A stretch of 53,153 nucleotides of DNA from Spirochaetota bacterium (GCA_026414805.1 JAOAIH010000013.1:1-53153), one strand, 5' to 3'. Shown: positions 1-7,983, numbered from the stretch's first letter. Numbers and translations: made by a program. Notes: a model not told the origin generated them from the sequence alone.

Positions 1-2
1 GG

Positions 3-21
3 AGATGTGTATAAGAGACAG
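3..21 (+). other. Nextera/Tn5 mosaic-end adapter (assembly artefact)
   Basis: The 19 bases AGATGTGTATAAGAGACAG are exactly the Tn5 mosaic end used in Nextera library adapters. The two preceding G's match the read-2 adapter, which ends ...GG before the mosaic end. The natural sequence therefore begins at base 22, and the IS30 gene fragment is cut there by the library adapter rather than by biology. Confidence 0.97.
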
Positions 22-354
22 TATCAACTCTGGTGAATAACCCTACGCCAGTAACGATAGTATGTTTTCCCGTAGTTCAGAGATGCGTTCTATTTTACTT
101 TGTTTTGCCTCTTTCCGTCTTTTATGAGCTTTGTGCCTATCTTCTTTGGCATTGTAGGTATGTGTCGCATTCCGCTTGAGTTCTCGTAACACGGTAGATG
201 GTGATGGGCCTATCTTTCGTGCAATTTCCCGTAGTGAAAAATTTTCATGTGCATACAGCATTTTTTGAATGACTTCACGCTCATTTCTGTTATATGTGTA
301 TAGAGCCTCATAAGAGCTTATCCTCCATAAGTGTTGTTGTGGATCAACAATCAC
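22..354 (-). pseudogene. IS30-family transposase, N-terminal fragment with in-frame stop
   Basis: The 103-residue open frame begins MIVDPQQHLW and carries the IS30-type helix-turn-helix (HTH_38), with the motif SLREIARKIGPSPSTVLREL around residues 40-60. Full IS30 transposases are about 300-350 residues and continue with a DDE domain. The frame stops at a TAG (43-45), but the same frame then reads GYSPELI. That matches the family text that follows the LLA(Q) position, so the stop looks like a CAG-to-TAG nonsense change. The rest of the gene is missing because the contig ends in adapter. The transposase would cut and join element ends; this copy is broken or only partly assembled. Family call is firm; whether the stop is real or a sequencing error cannot be told here. 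Confidence 0.85.
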
Positions 355-597
355 TATATTGGATATCCTTCTTATGAGGCTACATTTTTTTCATCGTGTG
401 TTGCACTTCATTATTGAATTTGCATTTATATTCTGCTTGAAGGAAGGCAAACTGTAAATGGGGTCAGAGCACATTAATAAGGCTTGACTTATTTTATATA
501 ATGAAATTAAATTAAGGTGATAGAAGAAAGATTCAGTTGAGCATTTACAACATTTTTTAAATGTTGATGTTACATAAAATATTGTGGAGGGTTCCCT
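355..597. other. Non-coding gap with possible IS end
   Basis: No gene is seen. The stretch 399-425 (core TTGCACTTCATTATTGAATT) lies just upstream of the transposase start and could be part of the element's terminal inverted repeat. The partner end is not in the window, so this is unproven. A second notable string, AAATGGGGTCAGAGCAC (457-473), resembles repeats found near mobile elements. GGAGG at about 586-590 is the Shine-Dalgarno of the next gene. Confidence 0.3.
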
Positions 598-1293
598 GTG
601 AAAAAGTTTAGTGTATTATTTGGCATTATGTTTGTTATATCATGTGGTGCTTCTGTTAATCCACAGTTGAAAGCAAAAGTAGACAGCCAGTTTGCGCAGT
701 CCCAAGAGACAACGTATGCGGGCACACAAAAATTTATGAAGCCAAAACCGTATGCAGTAGGGCAATATGTGGTGATGGGACAAACTGATTCTGATGGTAA
801 AAAAAGCGTAACAAGAATGGCAATAGTAGGTAAAGCACAGGGCGGATGGATCTTTGAAACTTATACGCTCTCAGACAATCAGGAAGGGATAATGCAGATG
901 CTTATAACTGGTCTTGAGAAAGCCGCAATATCAGGCAATCTTGATGATATGGATATAGTATGGGTAAAGATAAAAGATGAAAAAGGTGATGTGCAGACCG
1001 TTGAAGGTCCAATGCTTACTATGATGAAAGGCATGTATAAAAAAGGAATAGCCAGTGTTAGCATGAAGATAACCAGCTATAAAGATGGTGGAGTGATTCA
1101 GGTGCCGGCAGGCATTTTCAAAGGGACTAACGTAGTGGATTCTGAAGCTTCATTCTTTGGCAAAAAAATAAAATCAAAAGGGTGGTATCATTATGCAGTT
1201 CCCATTAATGGCATTGTGAAAGCAGTGGATGATGATGGGAATACAATTGTTTTACTGAAATTTGGGAATGATGCGAAGCCAATGATGAAGTAG
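598..1293 (+). CDS. Predicted lipoprotein of unknown function
   Basis: This 231-residue protein starts at a GTG preceded by GGAGG at good spacing. The N-terminus MKKFSVLFGIMFVISCGAS is a lipoprotein signal with Cys16 as the lipidation site; the lipobox VISC is relaxed, as is common in spirochaetes. The mature part is alternating beta/turn with no domain I recognise, and includes a long basic C-terminal region. It stands alone between the IS30 remnant and the SDR operon. Location in a membrane as a lipoprotein is well supported; function is unknown. Confidence 0.8.
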   Translation: MKKFSVLFGIMFVISCGASVNPQLKAKVDSQFAQSQETTYAGTQKFMKPKPYAVGQYVVMGQTDSDGKKSVTRMAIVGKAQGGWIFETYTLSDNQEGIMQMLITGLEKAAISGNLDDMDIVWVKIKDEKGDVQTVEGPMLTMMKGMYKKGIASVSMKITSYKDGGVIQVPAGIFKGTNVVDSEASFFGKKIKSKGWYHYAVPINGIVKAVDDDGNTIVLLKFGNDAKPMMK

Positions 1294-1370
1294 TCTAAAT
1301 CTTCATAATGAGTGAATCATAGCTTCAGTGCATCTATATAATAAAACAATTATATTCTAAAATAGAGTCT

Positions 1371-1409
1371 CCCCTCTCCCTACTTTAAGGAAATAGGTTG
1401 GGGGTGAGG
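1371..1409. repeat. Imperfect inverted repeat CCCCTCTCCCTA / TAGG..GGGGGTGAGG
   Basis: A C-rich arm at 1371-1382 faces a G-rich arm at 1394-1409. It resembles the widespread intergenic CTCTCCC...GGGTGAGG repeats seen in many environmental genomes. It lies between the lipoprotein and the SDR gene and may act as a weak terminator. No T-tract follows, so termination is not certain. Confidence 0.4.
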
Positions 1410-1457
1410 TTAAATAAGAAATCATTATTTGATCATTATTTGAAAGGAGGAAAGCCA

Positions 1458-2264
1458 ATGAAATCCCTGCAGGGTGCCTGTATCTATATTACAGGTGGTT
1501 CAAGTGGAATTGGCCTTGCGTTTGCAAAATTAGCTGCATCAAAAGGTGCACATATTGCAATAATTGCACGCGACACAAAAAAATTGGAACAAGCAAAAAA
1601 GGAGATTCAATCCGTTTGTGTAAGCAGTAACCAAAAAGTTGATGCGTTTTCAATAGATGTGTGTAATGCAAAAAAGCTGTATAAAGTCGTACCTGCAATG
1701 ATAAAAAAATTTGGTAATCCTGATGTTTTAATATGTGCTGCCGGTGTGGGTTTATCAAATTATTTTGAAAATATACATGATGATGACTTTAAGAAAATTA
1801 TGGATATTAATGTATTTGGAATATGGTATACATTGAAAGCATTTTACCCGTATCTTAAAAACAGAAATACACACTGTGTATTGCTCTCATCTCTTGCAGG
1901 GCTTATTGGAGTGTATACATATTCGGCATACGGAACTTCCAAATTTGCTGTATTTGGCCTGGCTGACTGCCTTCGAAGTGAATTTAGAGAAAATGGAATA
2001 ACATTATCGGTTATTTGTCCACCTGAAGTAGATACACCATTTTTACAGGAAGAACTAAAAACTATACCAAAAAAGGCAAAACGTATAAAACGCATTACAG
2101 GTATGTTATCAGCCGAAGAAATTGCTCAGGCAATAATGAAAGCTATAATGAAGAAAAAATTTTTGATTGTTCCTGGCTTTATGAGTAAAACTACATGGTT
2201 TTTGCACCGATTATTAAACGGATATGGTACACGGTTACTGACTGATATATTGATTAAGCTATGA
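1458..2264 (+). CDS. Short-chain dehydrogenase/reductase, 3-ketosphinganine-reductase-like
   Basis: The protein is 268 residues. The start is set at 1458 because AAAGGAGG sits seven bases upstream; an earlier in-frame GTG at 1398 lacks such a site and lies in a repeat. Visible SDR features are the Rossmann loop TGGSSGIG near the N-terminus, ICAAG at the NNAG position, the catalytic Ser in LLSSLAG, and the YxxxK pair in YGTSK. The text ARDTKKLEQAKKEI and CPPEVDTPF resembles the 3-ketodihydrosphingosine reductase branch, which uses NADPH to reduce 3-ketosphinganine. No sphingolipid partner such as serine palmitoyltransferase is nearby, so the substrate is open. The stop overlaps the next ATG by four bases, so the two are translationally coupled. 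Confidence 0.85.
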   Translation: MKSLQGACIYITGGSSGIGLAFAKLAASKGAHIAIIARDTKKLEQAKKEIQSVCVSSNQKVDAFSIDVCNAKKLYKVVPAMIKKFGNPDVLICAAGVGLSNYFENIHDDDFKKIMDINVFGIWYTLKAFYPYLKNRNTHCVLLSSLAGLIGVYTYSAYGTSKFAVFGLADCLRSEFRENGITLSVICPPEVDTPFLQEELKTIPKKAKRIKRITGMLSAEEIAQAIMKAIMKKKFLIVPGFMSKTTWFLHRLLNGYGTRLLTDILIKL

Positions 2265-3085
2265 TAAAAATTGACAACCTGCTTATAATAATAAGTTTTT
2301 TAAGTGTTTTGTTGGTGTCAATATATATAGGTGTATACTATACAACTGATACATATATACAAAAAGAAAAAGAAGTATTTAAACCGATAGCTCATAGTAA
2401 TTTTACAAGGTTTCATAATGTTCCAATCATACTGTACCACAACATAGATGGGAAAGGCCCTTACTCAATTCCTTTTGAAAAACTTAAGAATCAATTTACA
2501 CTTTTGCAGAATAATGATATCAAAGTGATTTCACTACAACAGATGGAATCACATATTGATATGCATAATCCCTTTACGGAAAAAGTTGTTTCAATAACAT
2601 TTGATGATGGGTATTATTCTATGTATTCTATATTGATGCCATTGGCCCGTTCAATGAACTATCCTATAACCCTTTTTGTATATATAGATACTATTATGCA
2701 TAGAGGAACAAATAATTTGACTTGGAGGATGTTACAAATAATGCAAAAAAATAATATTGATATACAATGCCATTCTCAGAGTCATGTTGATCTGGTACAA
2801 TTGCTTGAAAAAGGTACATTAGAGAGTAAATATGCATTATATAAAGAGATATATCTTTCAAAAAAAGTTCTAGAATTATATTTGAATAAAACAATTGATT
2901 ATTTTGCGTTCCCGTATGGTAGGTACTGTGTGGAATTGACGGAGCTTTGCAGGGATGCAGGGTATACACGTGTTTTTTCAACTGATTATGGACCAAATAT
3001 AGTAACAAGGGATAATTATTGTTTAAGAAGACACCATGTTAAAAGCAGTTATCCTGATGAAAAAGTGTTATCGTTGGCATGGTAA
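2261..3085 (+). CDS. Membrane-anchored polysaccharide deacetylase (CE4/NodB family)
   Basis: The protein is 274 residues. A hydrophobic segment at about residues 7-27 without a clear cleavage site suggests an N-terminal anchor facing the periplasm. The NodB domain begins with NVPIILYHNID. It shows the metal/catalytic pair in SITFDDGYY and the zinc-binding histidines in CHSQSHVDL. The later FAFPYGRY motif binds substrate in this family. CE4 enzymes remove acetyl groups from N-acetylglucosamine polymers or peptidoglycan; the substrate cannot be told here. It overlaps the SDR gene (ATGA). Confidence 0.85.
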   Translation: MIKIDNLLIIISFLSVLLVSIYIGVYYTTDTYIQKEKEVFKPIAHSNFTRFHNVPIILYHNIDGKGPYSIPFEKLKNQFTLLQNNDIKVISLQQMESHIDMHNPFTEKVVSITFDDGYYSMYSILMPLARSMNYPITLFVYIDTIMHRGTNNLTWRMLQIMQKNNIDIQCHSQSHVDLVQLLEKGTLESKYALYKEIYLSKKVLELYLNKTIDYFAFPYGRYCVELTELCRDAGYTRVFSTDYGPNIVTRDNYCLRRHHVKSSYPDEKVLSLAW

Positions 3086-3242
3086 ACTAAAAAATTGTTG
3101 ACAAATGGAGACTATATTTCACGTTATAATAAGGTTGCTATCGGCTCCCAAAGAATTATCTAACAAATAGATGCAATACATAGTGATATAACCCTCAAAG
3201 TGGTTGTTGTATTAAAAATACTGTGTGCAGGATTGATCTGTT

Positions 3243-3965
3243 ATGAGTATAAAGAAATTATTATTTATTTTTTTTATTATTTTTACTTCCTTCACATTTG
3301 CCAATGAAATTTACTTTATAGACAATGAACATATTCAACGGTATAAAGGAAAAAGTGGGAAATGGGTAGAAGTTGCCACTCTGAAACAGCTAAAAATGTA
3401 TTCTGAGCAGTTTGGTGCAAGTACTGATGAAGTATACACAATCAATGGAATTAATGAAAAAAATTTCAAAAAATCATATATTTTTATTCCTTATTCAGAT
3501 TCATATATTCAAACCTTGATGGAAAAAGGGATTACGTTACAACCAGTTACTATTTCATATAACGAATTTATCTGGCCAATAGGTGATCCTGAGAAAATTA
3601 CGTCTGGGTTAGGAAGGCGTTGGGGGAGATTCCATCCGGGAGTTGATATACCTGCACCAAAAGGCACACTGGTGAGAGCTGCCATGGAAGGAAAAGTAAT
3701 CTATGCAGGGTATTGCGGAAATTATGGTAATTCTATCACGTTAGAGCATAGAGATAATTATATCACTCGCTATGCGCATAATTCAGTGTTGCTGGTAAAG
3801 ATAGGAGATTATGTACAGAAAGGCCAGGTGATAGCTCTTGTTGGTAGTACCGGACGATCAACGGGTAATCACCTACATTTTGAAATACGATGTGCTGATA
3901 TACCTCTTAATCCGCTGGATTTGCTTCCAGAAAAAACCCTTATTATAATGAAAAACCCCAAATGA
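3243..3965 (+). CDS. Secreted M23-family metallopeptidase (LytM/peptidoglycan hydrolase)
   Basis: The protein is 240 residues with a signal peptide (KKLLFIFFIIFTSFTFA). Residues ~45-90 look like a divergent LysM-type segment (LKMYSEQFGASTDEVYTINGIN). The C-terminal M23 domain has the zinc ligands His131 and Asp135 in HPGVD and the HLHFE motif (His210, His212). With all ligands present it should be an active endopeptidase cutting peptidoglycan cross-links, unlike degenerate EnvC/NlpD activators. AGGA precedes the ATG at suitable distance. The PHP gene follows after 17 bases. Confidence 0.88.
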   Translation: MSIKKLLFIFFIIFTSFTFANEIYFIDNEHIQRYKGKSGKWVEVATLKQLKMYSEQFGASTDEVYTINGINEKNFKKSYIFIPYSDSYIQTLMEKGITLQPVTISYNEFIWPIGDPEKITSGLGRRWGRFHPGVDIPAPKGTLVRAAMEGKVIYAGYCGNYGNSITLEHRDNYITRYAHNSVLLVKIGDYVQKGQVIALVGSTGRSTGNHLHFEIRCADIPLNPLDLLPEKTLIIMKNPK

Positions 3966-3982
3966 AGTGATACAATTAGTAC

Positions 3983-4864
3983 ATGGCCCACCGGATTGAT
4001 CTGCATATTCATTCTCACTACAGCGAAGATGGTGATTACTCTGTAGAGTATATTTTTCAACTAGCCAAGCAGACAAGGTTATGTGCAATCAGTATTACTG
4101 ACCATGACTCAATAGAATCAATACCCGATGCAGCCAGGTCATCCGAAAAATATGGCATAGAATATGTTCCTGGTGTTGAATTAACAACAATCTATGAAGA
4201 TGGCTCTCAACAGCATATTTTGGGATATTATATTAAGGATAATCCCAAACTAAATGAAATATTAAAAAAAATAGGACAATATAGATGGGAGATAGCAAAA
4301 CGCAGAATTGAAAAATTGCGTGAAATTGGCTTTTCCATGAATGAAGATAATGTATGGAAGAAAGCAAATAATCGTCCTCCAACTGGTACTGCAATAATGC
4401 TTGAAGTTTTTGAAAATCCTGCAAATAGAAAGGATGCGCGCCTACAGGAATATTTTGAAGGAAAAAAATCCGACAACAAATTAATGTTTTTTTATAGAGA
4501 GTATTTAGCAGAAAACATGCCTGCATACGTGCCGTTTATATCAATTCCAACAAAAGAAGGTATTGAGGTGATAAAAGCTTCAGGAGGTATTCCAGTGCTA
4601 GCTCATCCTAAGTTTGTTAGCGGTGAGGAGCATTTACAAAAGATTGTTTCAATGGGAATAATGGGAATAGAAGCTATCTCCTCATATCATACTAAACAGG
4701 AAGTTGAATATTTCAAAGAATTTGCCAAAAAATATAATCTATTAGTAACTGCTGGGTCTGATTTTCATGGCCCAACATCTAAGCCAAAAGTTTCTTTGGG
4801 AGGAATAGAGGGAAATGATTGCAGTCTCTTGGAAGATTTAAAGAAATTGAAAAATAACCAATAA
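3983..4864 (+). CDS. PHP-domain phosphoesterase (YciV/TrpH/RNase AM type)
   Basis: The protein is 293 residues, the usual length of the YciV family. The N-terminus RIDLHIHSHYSEDG gives the first PHP metal motif (His8, His10). ISITDHDS is the second motif, and PVLAHPKF and AGSDFHG supply later metal ligands. Known relatives hydrolyse 3',5'-nucleoside bisphosphates or trim RNA 5' ends with three metal ions. A long insertion of about 80 residues in the middle (KKIGQYRWEIAKRR... to ...YREYLAENMPAYV) is also typical of this family. No strong Shine-Dalgarno is seen, so it probably depends on coupling with the M23 gene upstream. Confidence 0.85.
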   Translation: MAHRIDLHIHSHYSEDGDYSVEYIFQLAKQTRLCAISITDHDSIESIPDAARSSEKYGIEYVPGVELTTIYEDGSQQHILGYYIKDNPKLNEILKKIGQYRWEIAKRRIEKLREIGFSMNEDNVWKKANNRPPTGTAIMLEVFENPANRKDARLQEYFEGKKSDNKLMFFYREYLAENMPAYVPFISIPTKEGIEVIKASGGIPVLAHPKFVSGEEHLQKIVSMGIMGIEAISSYHTKQEVEYFKEFAKKYNLLVTAGSDFHGPTSKPKVSLGGIEGNDCSLLEDLKKLKNNQ

Positions 4865-4910
4865 TGATAATTGGGATTACACAAAAGAAAGCAGGTATGA
4901 TAAAAATAAT

Positions 4911-4934
4911 AGAGGTGGGCTTTACCCCACCTCT
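4911..4934. terminator. Bidirectional intrinsic terminator
   Basis: AGAGGTGGG at 4911-4919 pairs perfectly with CCCACCTCT at 4926-4934 across a 6-base loop. It sits between the convergent PHP gene (+) and secreted-protein gene (-), so it can serve both. Confidence 0.75.
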
Positions 4935-4962
4935 TAATATATGAATTGCATATTACAGATAT

Positions 4963-5841
4963 TTATTTAGTTTGTGGTGGAACCTCTAATTTAAATTCAT
5001 TAATAATATCGCTGTCTTTGGGGAAATTTTGCAAAATTTCTTTTTCCTCTTCTGGAGTTCCATAATATGCCCAATGACACAATTGGCCTATTAAACCTTT
5101 AATCTCTTCATCCAAATTGTTATAAATAAAAATTATATTAGCACCTGATTTATATCCCCAGTTAAAGCCATCGGCGCTGTTAACCATAAATGTTTCAGTG
5201 ATGCCATCACCATCACTATCCTCTGCATAGTAAAGCTTTTCGTCAATGGTTTTCCCACTTACGGTAACTTTGTATTTAGTTGGTGTTTCGGGTGCATTGA
5301 GATATGCAGGAATAGGAAGGGGAGTGCGGGTAACAATGAGCCCCGATTCTTTACGGTCAACCATAAGCTTTTTAAATACTTCAACATGTTTTTTAATTAA
5401 CGCATTACGGACATTTATGAAAAAAGTTCCAAAATTTTTAGATACAAAATCCTCGCTGAAGTTTTTCAGCAGTTCTACTTTGCGTTCAGTTATGCGTACA
5501 TAGTCAGGTTTATTATTAATTTTATTTTCCCATAAGTCGCCTACTAATTTTGTTTCCATTTCTAAACGAAGACGGTTGTTTGCAACTATGTCAGGATTAT
5601 CATATCCATCCTGAATAAGATATATTTTCTTCCCTTTTATTATTAATAATGCAGAAAAAGAATTGTCCATATATGGTGAAACCTGTTTTTGAACATGCTG
5701 ATATGCTATTCTGTCCTCATTGTAGCGGGAAAGGTCTTCAATTATAATTGGCTGGAAGTTAAAGTCAATTGCAATAACTGAAGTTGTACATAATAATATT
5801 ACAAGCATAACAAGAAAATTCCGTTTTTGTAAAATAAACAT
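4963..5841 (-). CDS. Secreted protein of unknown function with DxDxDG loop
   Basis: The protein is 292 residues from the chosen start. The ATG at 5839-5841 is preferred over the ATG at 5851-5853 because GGAGG precedes it by about six bases. MFILQKRNFLVMLVILLCTTSVIA is a signal peptide. The body has no recognised domain. The stretch EDSDGDGITETF looks like a calcium-binding DxDxDG loop of the EF-hand/dockerin type. The C-terminus is acidic and rich in Glu. It probably lies in the periplasm or is exported. It is a single-gene unit, divergent from the hotdog gene. Confidence 0.75.
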   Translation of the reverse strand: MFILQKRNFLVMLVILLCTTSVIAIDFNFQPIIIEDLSRYNEDRIAYQHVQKQVSPYMDNSFSALLIIKGKKIYLIQDGYDNPDIVANNRLRLEMETKLVGDLWENKINNKPDYVRITERKVELLKNFSEDFVSKNFGTFFINVRNALIKKHVEVFKKLMVDRKESGLIVTRTPLPIPAYLNAPETPTKYKVTVSGKTIDEKLYYAEDSDGDGITETFMVNSADGFNWGYKSGANIIFIYNNLDEEIKGLIGQLCHWAYYGTPEEEKEILQNFPKDSDIINEFKLEVPPQTK

Positions 5842-6011
5842 ACATGCCTCCATCCTTGTGTGTAGTAAAAATTCACGTTGGTACCGCTTGAAATAGCAGC
5901 AAAATAACTAAATAATAATCAGTGCATAGAATAACTGGTTAAAATGTTTTTGTCAAATCTTTTATCTAATTTAAAAAAATAGTTGTTATTTAAAACAAAT
6001 TATTTCTATTT

Positions 6012-6041
6012 TTGCAGTGGATTGATTGTTATTAATATAAT
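6012..6041 (+). promoter_or_regulatory. Sigma-70-type promoter of the hotdog gene
   Basis: A perfect -10 TATAAT (6036-6041) lies 18 bases after a weak -35 TTGCAG (6012-6017). The predicted start site (~6048) is only about three bases before the ATG at 6051, and no Shine-Dalgarno is present, so the mRNA may be leaderless. Confidence 0.5.
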
Positions 6042-6050
6042 GAAATAAAT

Positions 6051-6944
6051 ATGCGACATAATAATTGTTATTATTGTGGTCAAAATGGATTTATATTCAG
6101 ATCCTATCGTTTTGAGGATATGGCGATAGTTGCTGATGTAAAGATAGAAAAGAAGCATGAGGGCTGGCCAGGTATCCCTCACGGTGGGTTGGCGATGACC
6201 ACATTCATTGAATTAATTGATATTGCTAAGGAATATCCAGCTCTCTATCCGCATGAATACAGATTTCGTTTTGCAGGGGAACGATTGATGTGTGGTGATG
6301 TAGTGCGATGCATTGTTAATAAAGGAGATGCTCGTTACTATTTTGGTACGTTTGGTAAATCATTACAACTTCCCTATTGCAATTGCCGTTACAGTGAAGA
6401 ACATGTTCATTCATATAGGGGGGAGATTGTTGAAATCTTGAAAAATAATATGGATGCATCAACACCGTTTATTATTCCTAATATGTCAACAAAACTTATT
6501 AATACTTCTTCGGGCCAGCATGAGCAGCGGGTATTTTATATAACCGATTATAAAACAGATAGAACCTACTTGATTTCCCATTTAAGTGGTGATAATAATT
6601 TTGTGCAAACTTCGGATGGATATGTTCATAATGGTGTACTTAGTTCGCTGCTTGATGAAACCATGGGTTGGTCAACGTTTCTATCGGTATGGCAGGCAGG
6701 GGTTACTGTTGAATTACAGATAACATTTTATGATAGAGTAAGTGCTAATGAAGCATTTCATGTAATAGGATTTTGTGATGATGTAAGAGGTGAATACGGT
6801 AAAAAGATAACTACTGCCTATGGTGGTGTTATAGCACTGCGTGATGGTGGGCTTGCAATCATTGCATTGGCATATGGTAGATGGTTGACACTGCCAGGGT
6901 TTAAAGAACTTATGATACAGTATTTGAAACATTATAGTGAATAG
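6051..6944 (+). CDS. Tandem hotdog-fold protein (PaaI-like thioesterase candidate)
   Basis: The protein is 297 residues and seems to contain two hotdog folds in one chain. The first (~20-110) carries GWPGIPHGGLAMTTFIELI. The second (~185-285) carries GYVHNGVLSSLLDETMG, the classic helix with HNG and Asp-Glu of acyl-CoA thioesterases, followed by VELQITFYDRV. The N-terminus has a CYYCG pair and the middle has YCNCRY, so a metal or structural disulfide site is possible. Double-hotdog enzymes act on acyl-CoA or acyl-ACP as thioesterases or dehydratases. The substrate is unknown and there is no functional neighbour. The call rests on motif reading only. Confidence 0.7.
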   Translation: MRHNNCYYCGQNGFIFRSYRFEDMAIVADVKIEKKHEGWPGIPHGGLAMTTFIELIDIAKEYPALYPHEYRFRFAGERLMCGDVVRCIVNKGDARYYFGTFGKSLQLPYCNCRYSEEHVHSYRGEIVEILKNNMDASTPFIIPNMSTKLINTSSGQHEQRVFYITDYKTDRTYLISHLSGDNNFVQTSDGYVHNGVLSSLLDETMGWSTFLSVWQAGVTVELQITFYDRVSANEAFHVIGFCDDVRGEYGKKITTAYGGVIALRDGGLAIIALAYGRWLTLPGFKELMIQYLKHYSE

Positions 6945-6995
6945 ATTAACCGATATAGTTAAACCTAATAATTACACCGGCGACATTATTATAGC

Positions 6996-7100
6996 TCAAA
7001 GCTTCATTAATTTTTTAATTAACTCAGCTAATGCTTTTGCCTTAGATTCATCATTTTTGGATGTTTTGTATATCCTAACTTCTAAACCTAATAATGTTAT
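6996..7100 (-). pseudogene. 3' remnant of an unidentified gene
   Basis: Read on the minus strand, this frame gives a coding-like C-terminus: GLEVRIYKTSKNDESKAKAL followed by AELIKKLMKL and a TGA stop (6996-6998). The amphipathic Lys/Glu/Leu helix looks like real protein against the surrounding A/T-rich filler. Upstream the frame runs into low-complexity codons and a TAA with no ATG, GTG or TTG start, so the 5' part has been lost. The family is not recognised. Confidence 0.4.
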
Positions 7101-7486
7101 ATTATTATCATTATTTATAATTCTACTGAAAATAAATATATAAATGTTATGATAATATATATAACAATTATATTAATTGTAATCAGTATGCTATCAAAAA
7201 AAAATGTGTACTGCCAAATCAGTGAAATGAATAAATTGGCGTAAAATAGAGCAATTAGGATAGTTTTGCAATAAAACGTAATAATGCAAACAATAGTTAA
7301 ATTTATTGTATGTAAAGAATTATCAGTGTTTTGATTATAACAAAATGTTATAAAATATAACAACAGAATATTAATATTTTATATTTTTTTAAAATTATTT
7401 AAAATAAATGTTAACAGAATGTAAACGGTAGTAAATGAATAGAGCATTAAGAAATAGTAAACGTTATTTTAAAATGTATTAGTCCA

Positions 7487-7582
7487 ATGGCTACACTTGC
7501 ACATTGAGGGGCGATATGATACAAAAAGCAACGGAATGAGCGCCTTTGAGAGGAAAGGATTATTAAATGTAAGTGTAGCCAT
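7487..7582. repeat. Hairpin-closed element, candidate structured RNA or MITE remnant
   Basis: ATGGCTACACTT (7487-7498) is repeated as its exact inverse AAGTGTAGCCAT (7571-7582), enclosing 72 bases. Inside, AGGGGCG can pair with CGCCTTT (with two G-U pairs) and CCTTT with AAAGG. The insert is clearly richer in G/C than the flanks. No target duplication is seen next to the arms, and no T-tract follows. It matches no riboswitch family I know. Confidence 0.45.
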
Positions 7583-7787
7583 GATTTGTTATAAAATTTA
7601 TGTTTTCATAGAGCTCATAGTATGCTCCTATGTAATATGCCAAAAAATTGCAAGTGCCATAAATAATGTTTTAATTTCTTACTTTTCACCCCATTTTTTT
7701 ATAGCTATTTAAGTAAAATATTCCTTCATCATGCTTTATATCATACATTGTCATATATTGTAATATTATTATATTAAAATTAAATAT

Positions 7788-7831
7788 GTTGATTTAAATC
7801 AACAAAAATATAATATAAAGGTATATATAAT
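7788..7831 (+). promoter_or_regulatory. FNR/CRP-family box with matching -10 upstream of the STAS gene
   Basis: GTTGATTTAAATCAAC (7788-7803) is a perfect 16-base palindrome containing TTGAT-N4-ATCAA, the exact FNR consensus. A perfect TATAAT lies at 7826-7831. The implied start (~7838) places the box centre at about -42, the standard class II activator position. This suggests activation of the STAS gene by an FNR-type regulator; no such regulator is encoded in the window. Confidence 0.6.
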
Positions 7832-7903
7832 TTTTTTTAAGTTACAAAGAATTGGAACGGGTTGCAAAAAAAATTGTTTACAAAACATTAAAAATAAAAT
7901 ATC

Positions 7904-7932
7904 TTGACATGTTATTTTTATTAGTGTAGTAT
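7904..7932 (+). promoter_or_regulatory. Sigma-70 promoter of the STAS gene
   Basis: TTGACA (7904-7909) is followed after exactly 17 bases by TAGTAT (7927-7932). The predicted start at about 7939 leaves a 45-base leader with GGGAG before the ATG at 7984. It would serve as a constitutive second promoter downstream of the FNR-type one. Confidence 0.6.
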
Positions 7933-7983
7933 TTTTTATTAATGTAATGCAATGTGAGCATTATTTTTGGGAGTTAACAATTT

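Larger units (their letters stand above)
6945..7983. other. Long AT-rich intergenic region (about 1 kb)
   Basis: No intact gene is supported. It holds, in order, a short coding remnant on the minus strand (6996-7100), a hairpin-closed element (7487-7582), a perfect FNR-type palindrome (7788-7803) with a -10 box, and a second promoter (7904-7932) for the STAS gene. The rest is low-complexity A/T sequence with no signal that I can see. Confidence 0.7.

Noticed and set aside
43-45. TAG as a reassigned (suppressed) codon
   Set aside because: Many genes here end cleanly at TAG (for example 598-1293 and the UDP-glucose dehydrogenase), so TAG is a normal stop.
3098-3130. TTGACA ... TATAAT before the M23 gene
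   Set aside because: Both boxes are perfect but 21 bases apart, outside the normal 16-19 range.
7497-7712. 71-codon TTG frame across the hairpin element
   Set aside because: Begins inside the inverted repeat, has no Shine-Dalgarno and turns into low-complexity hydrophobic text.
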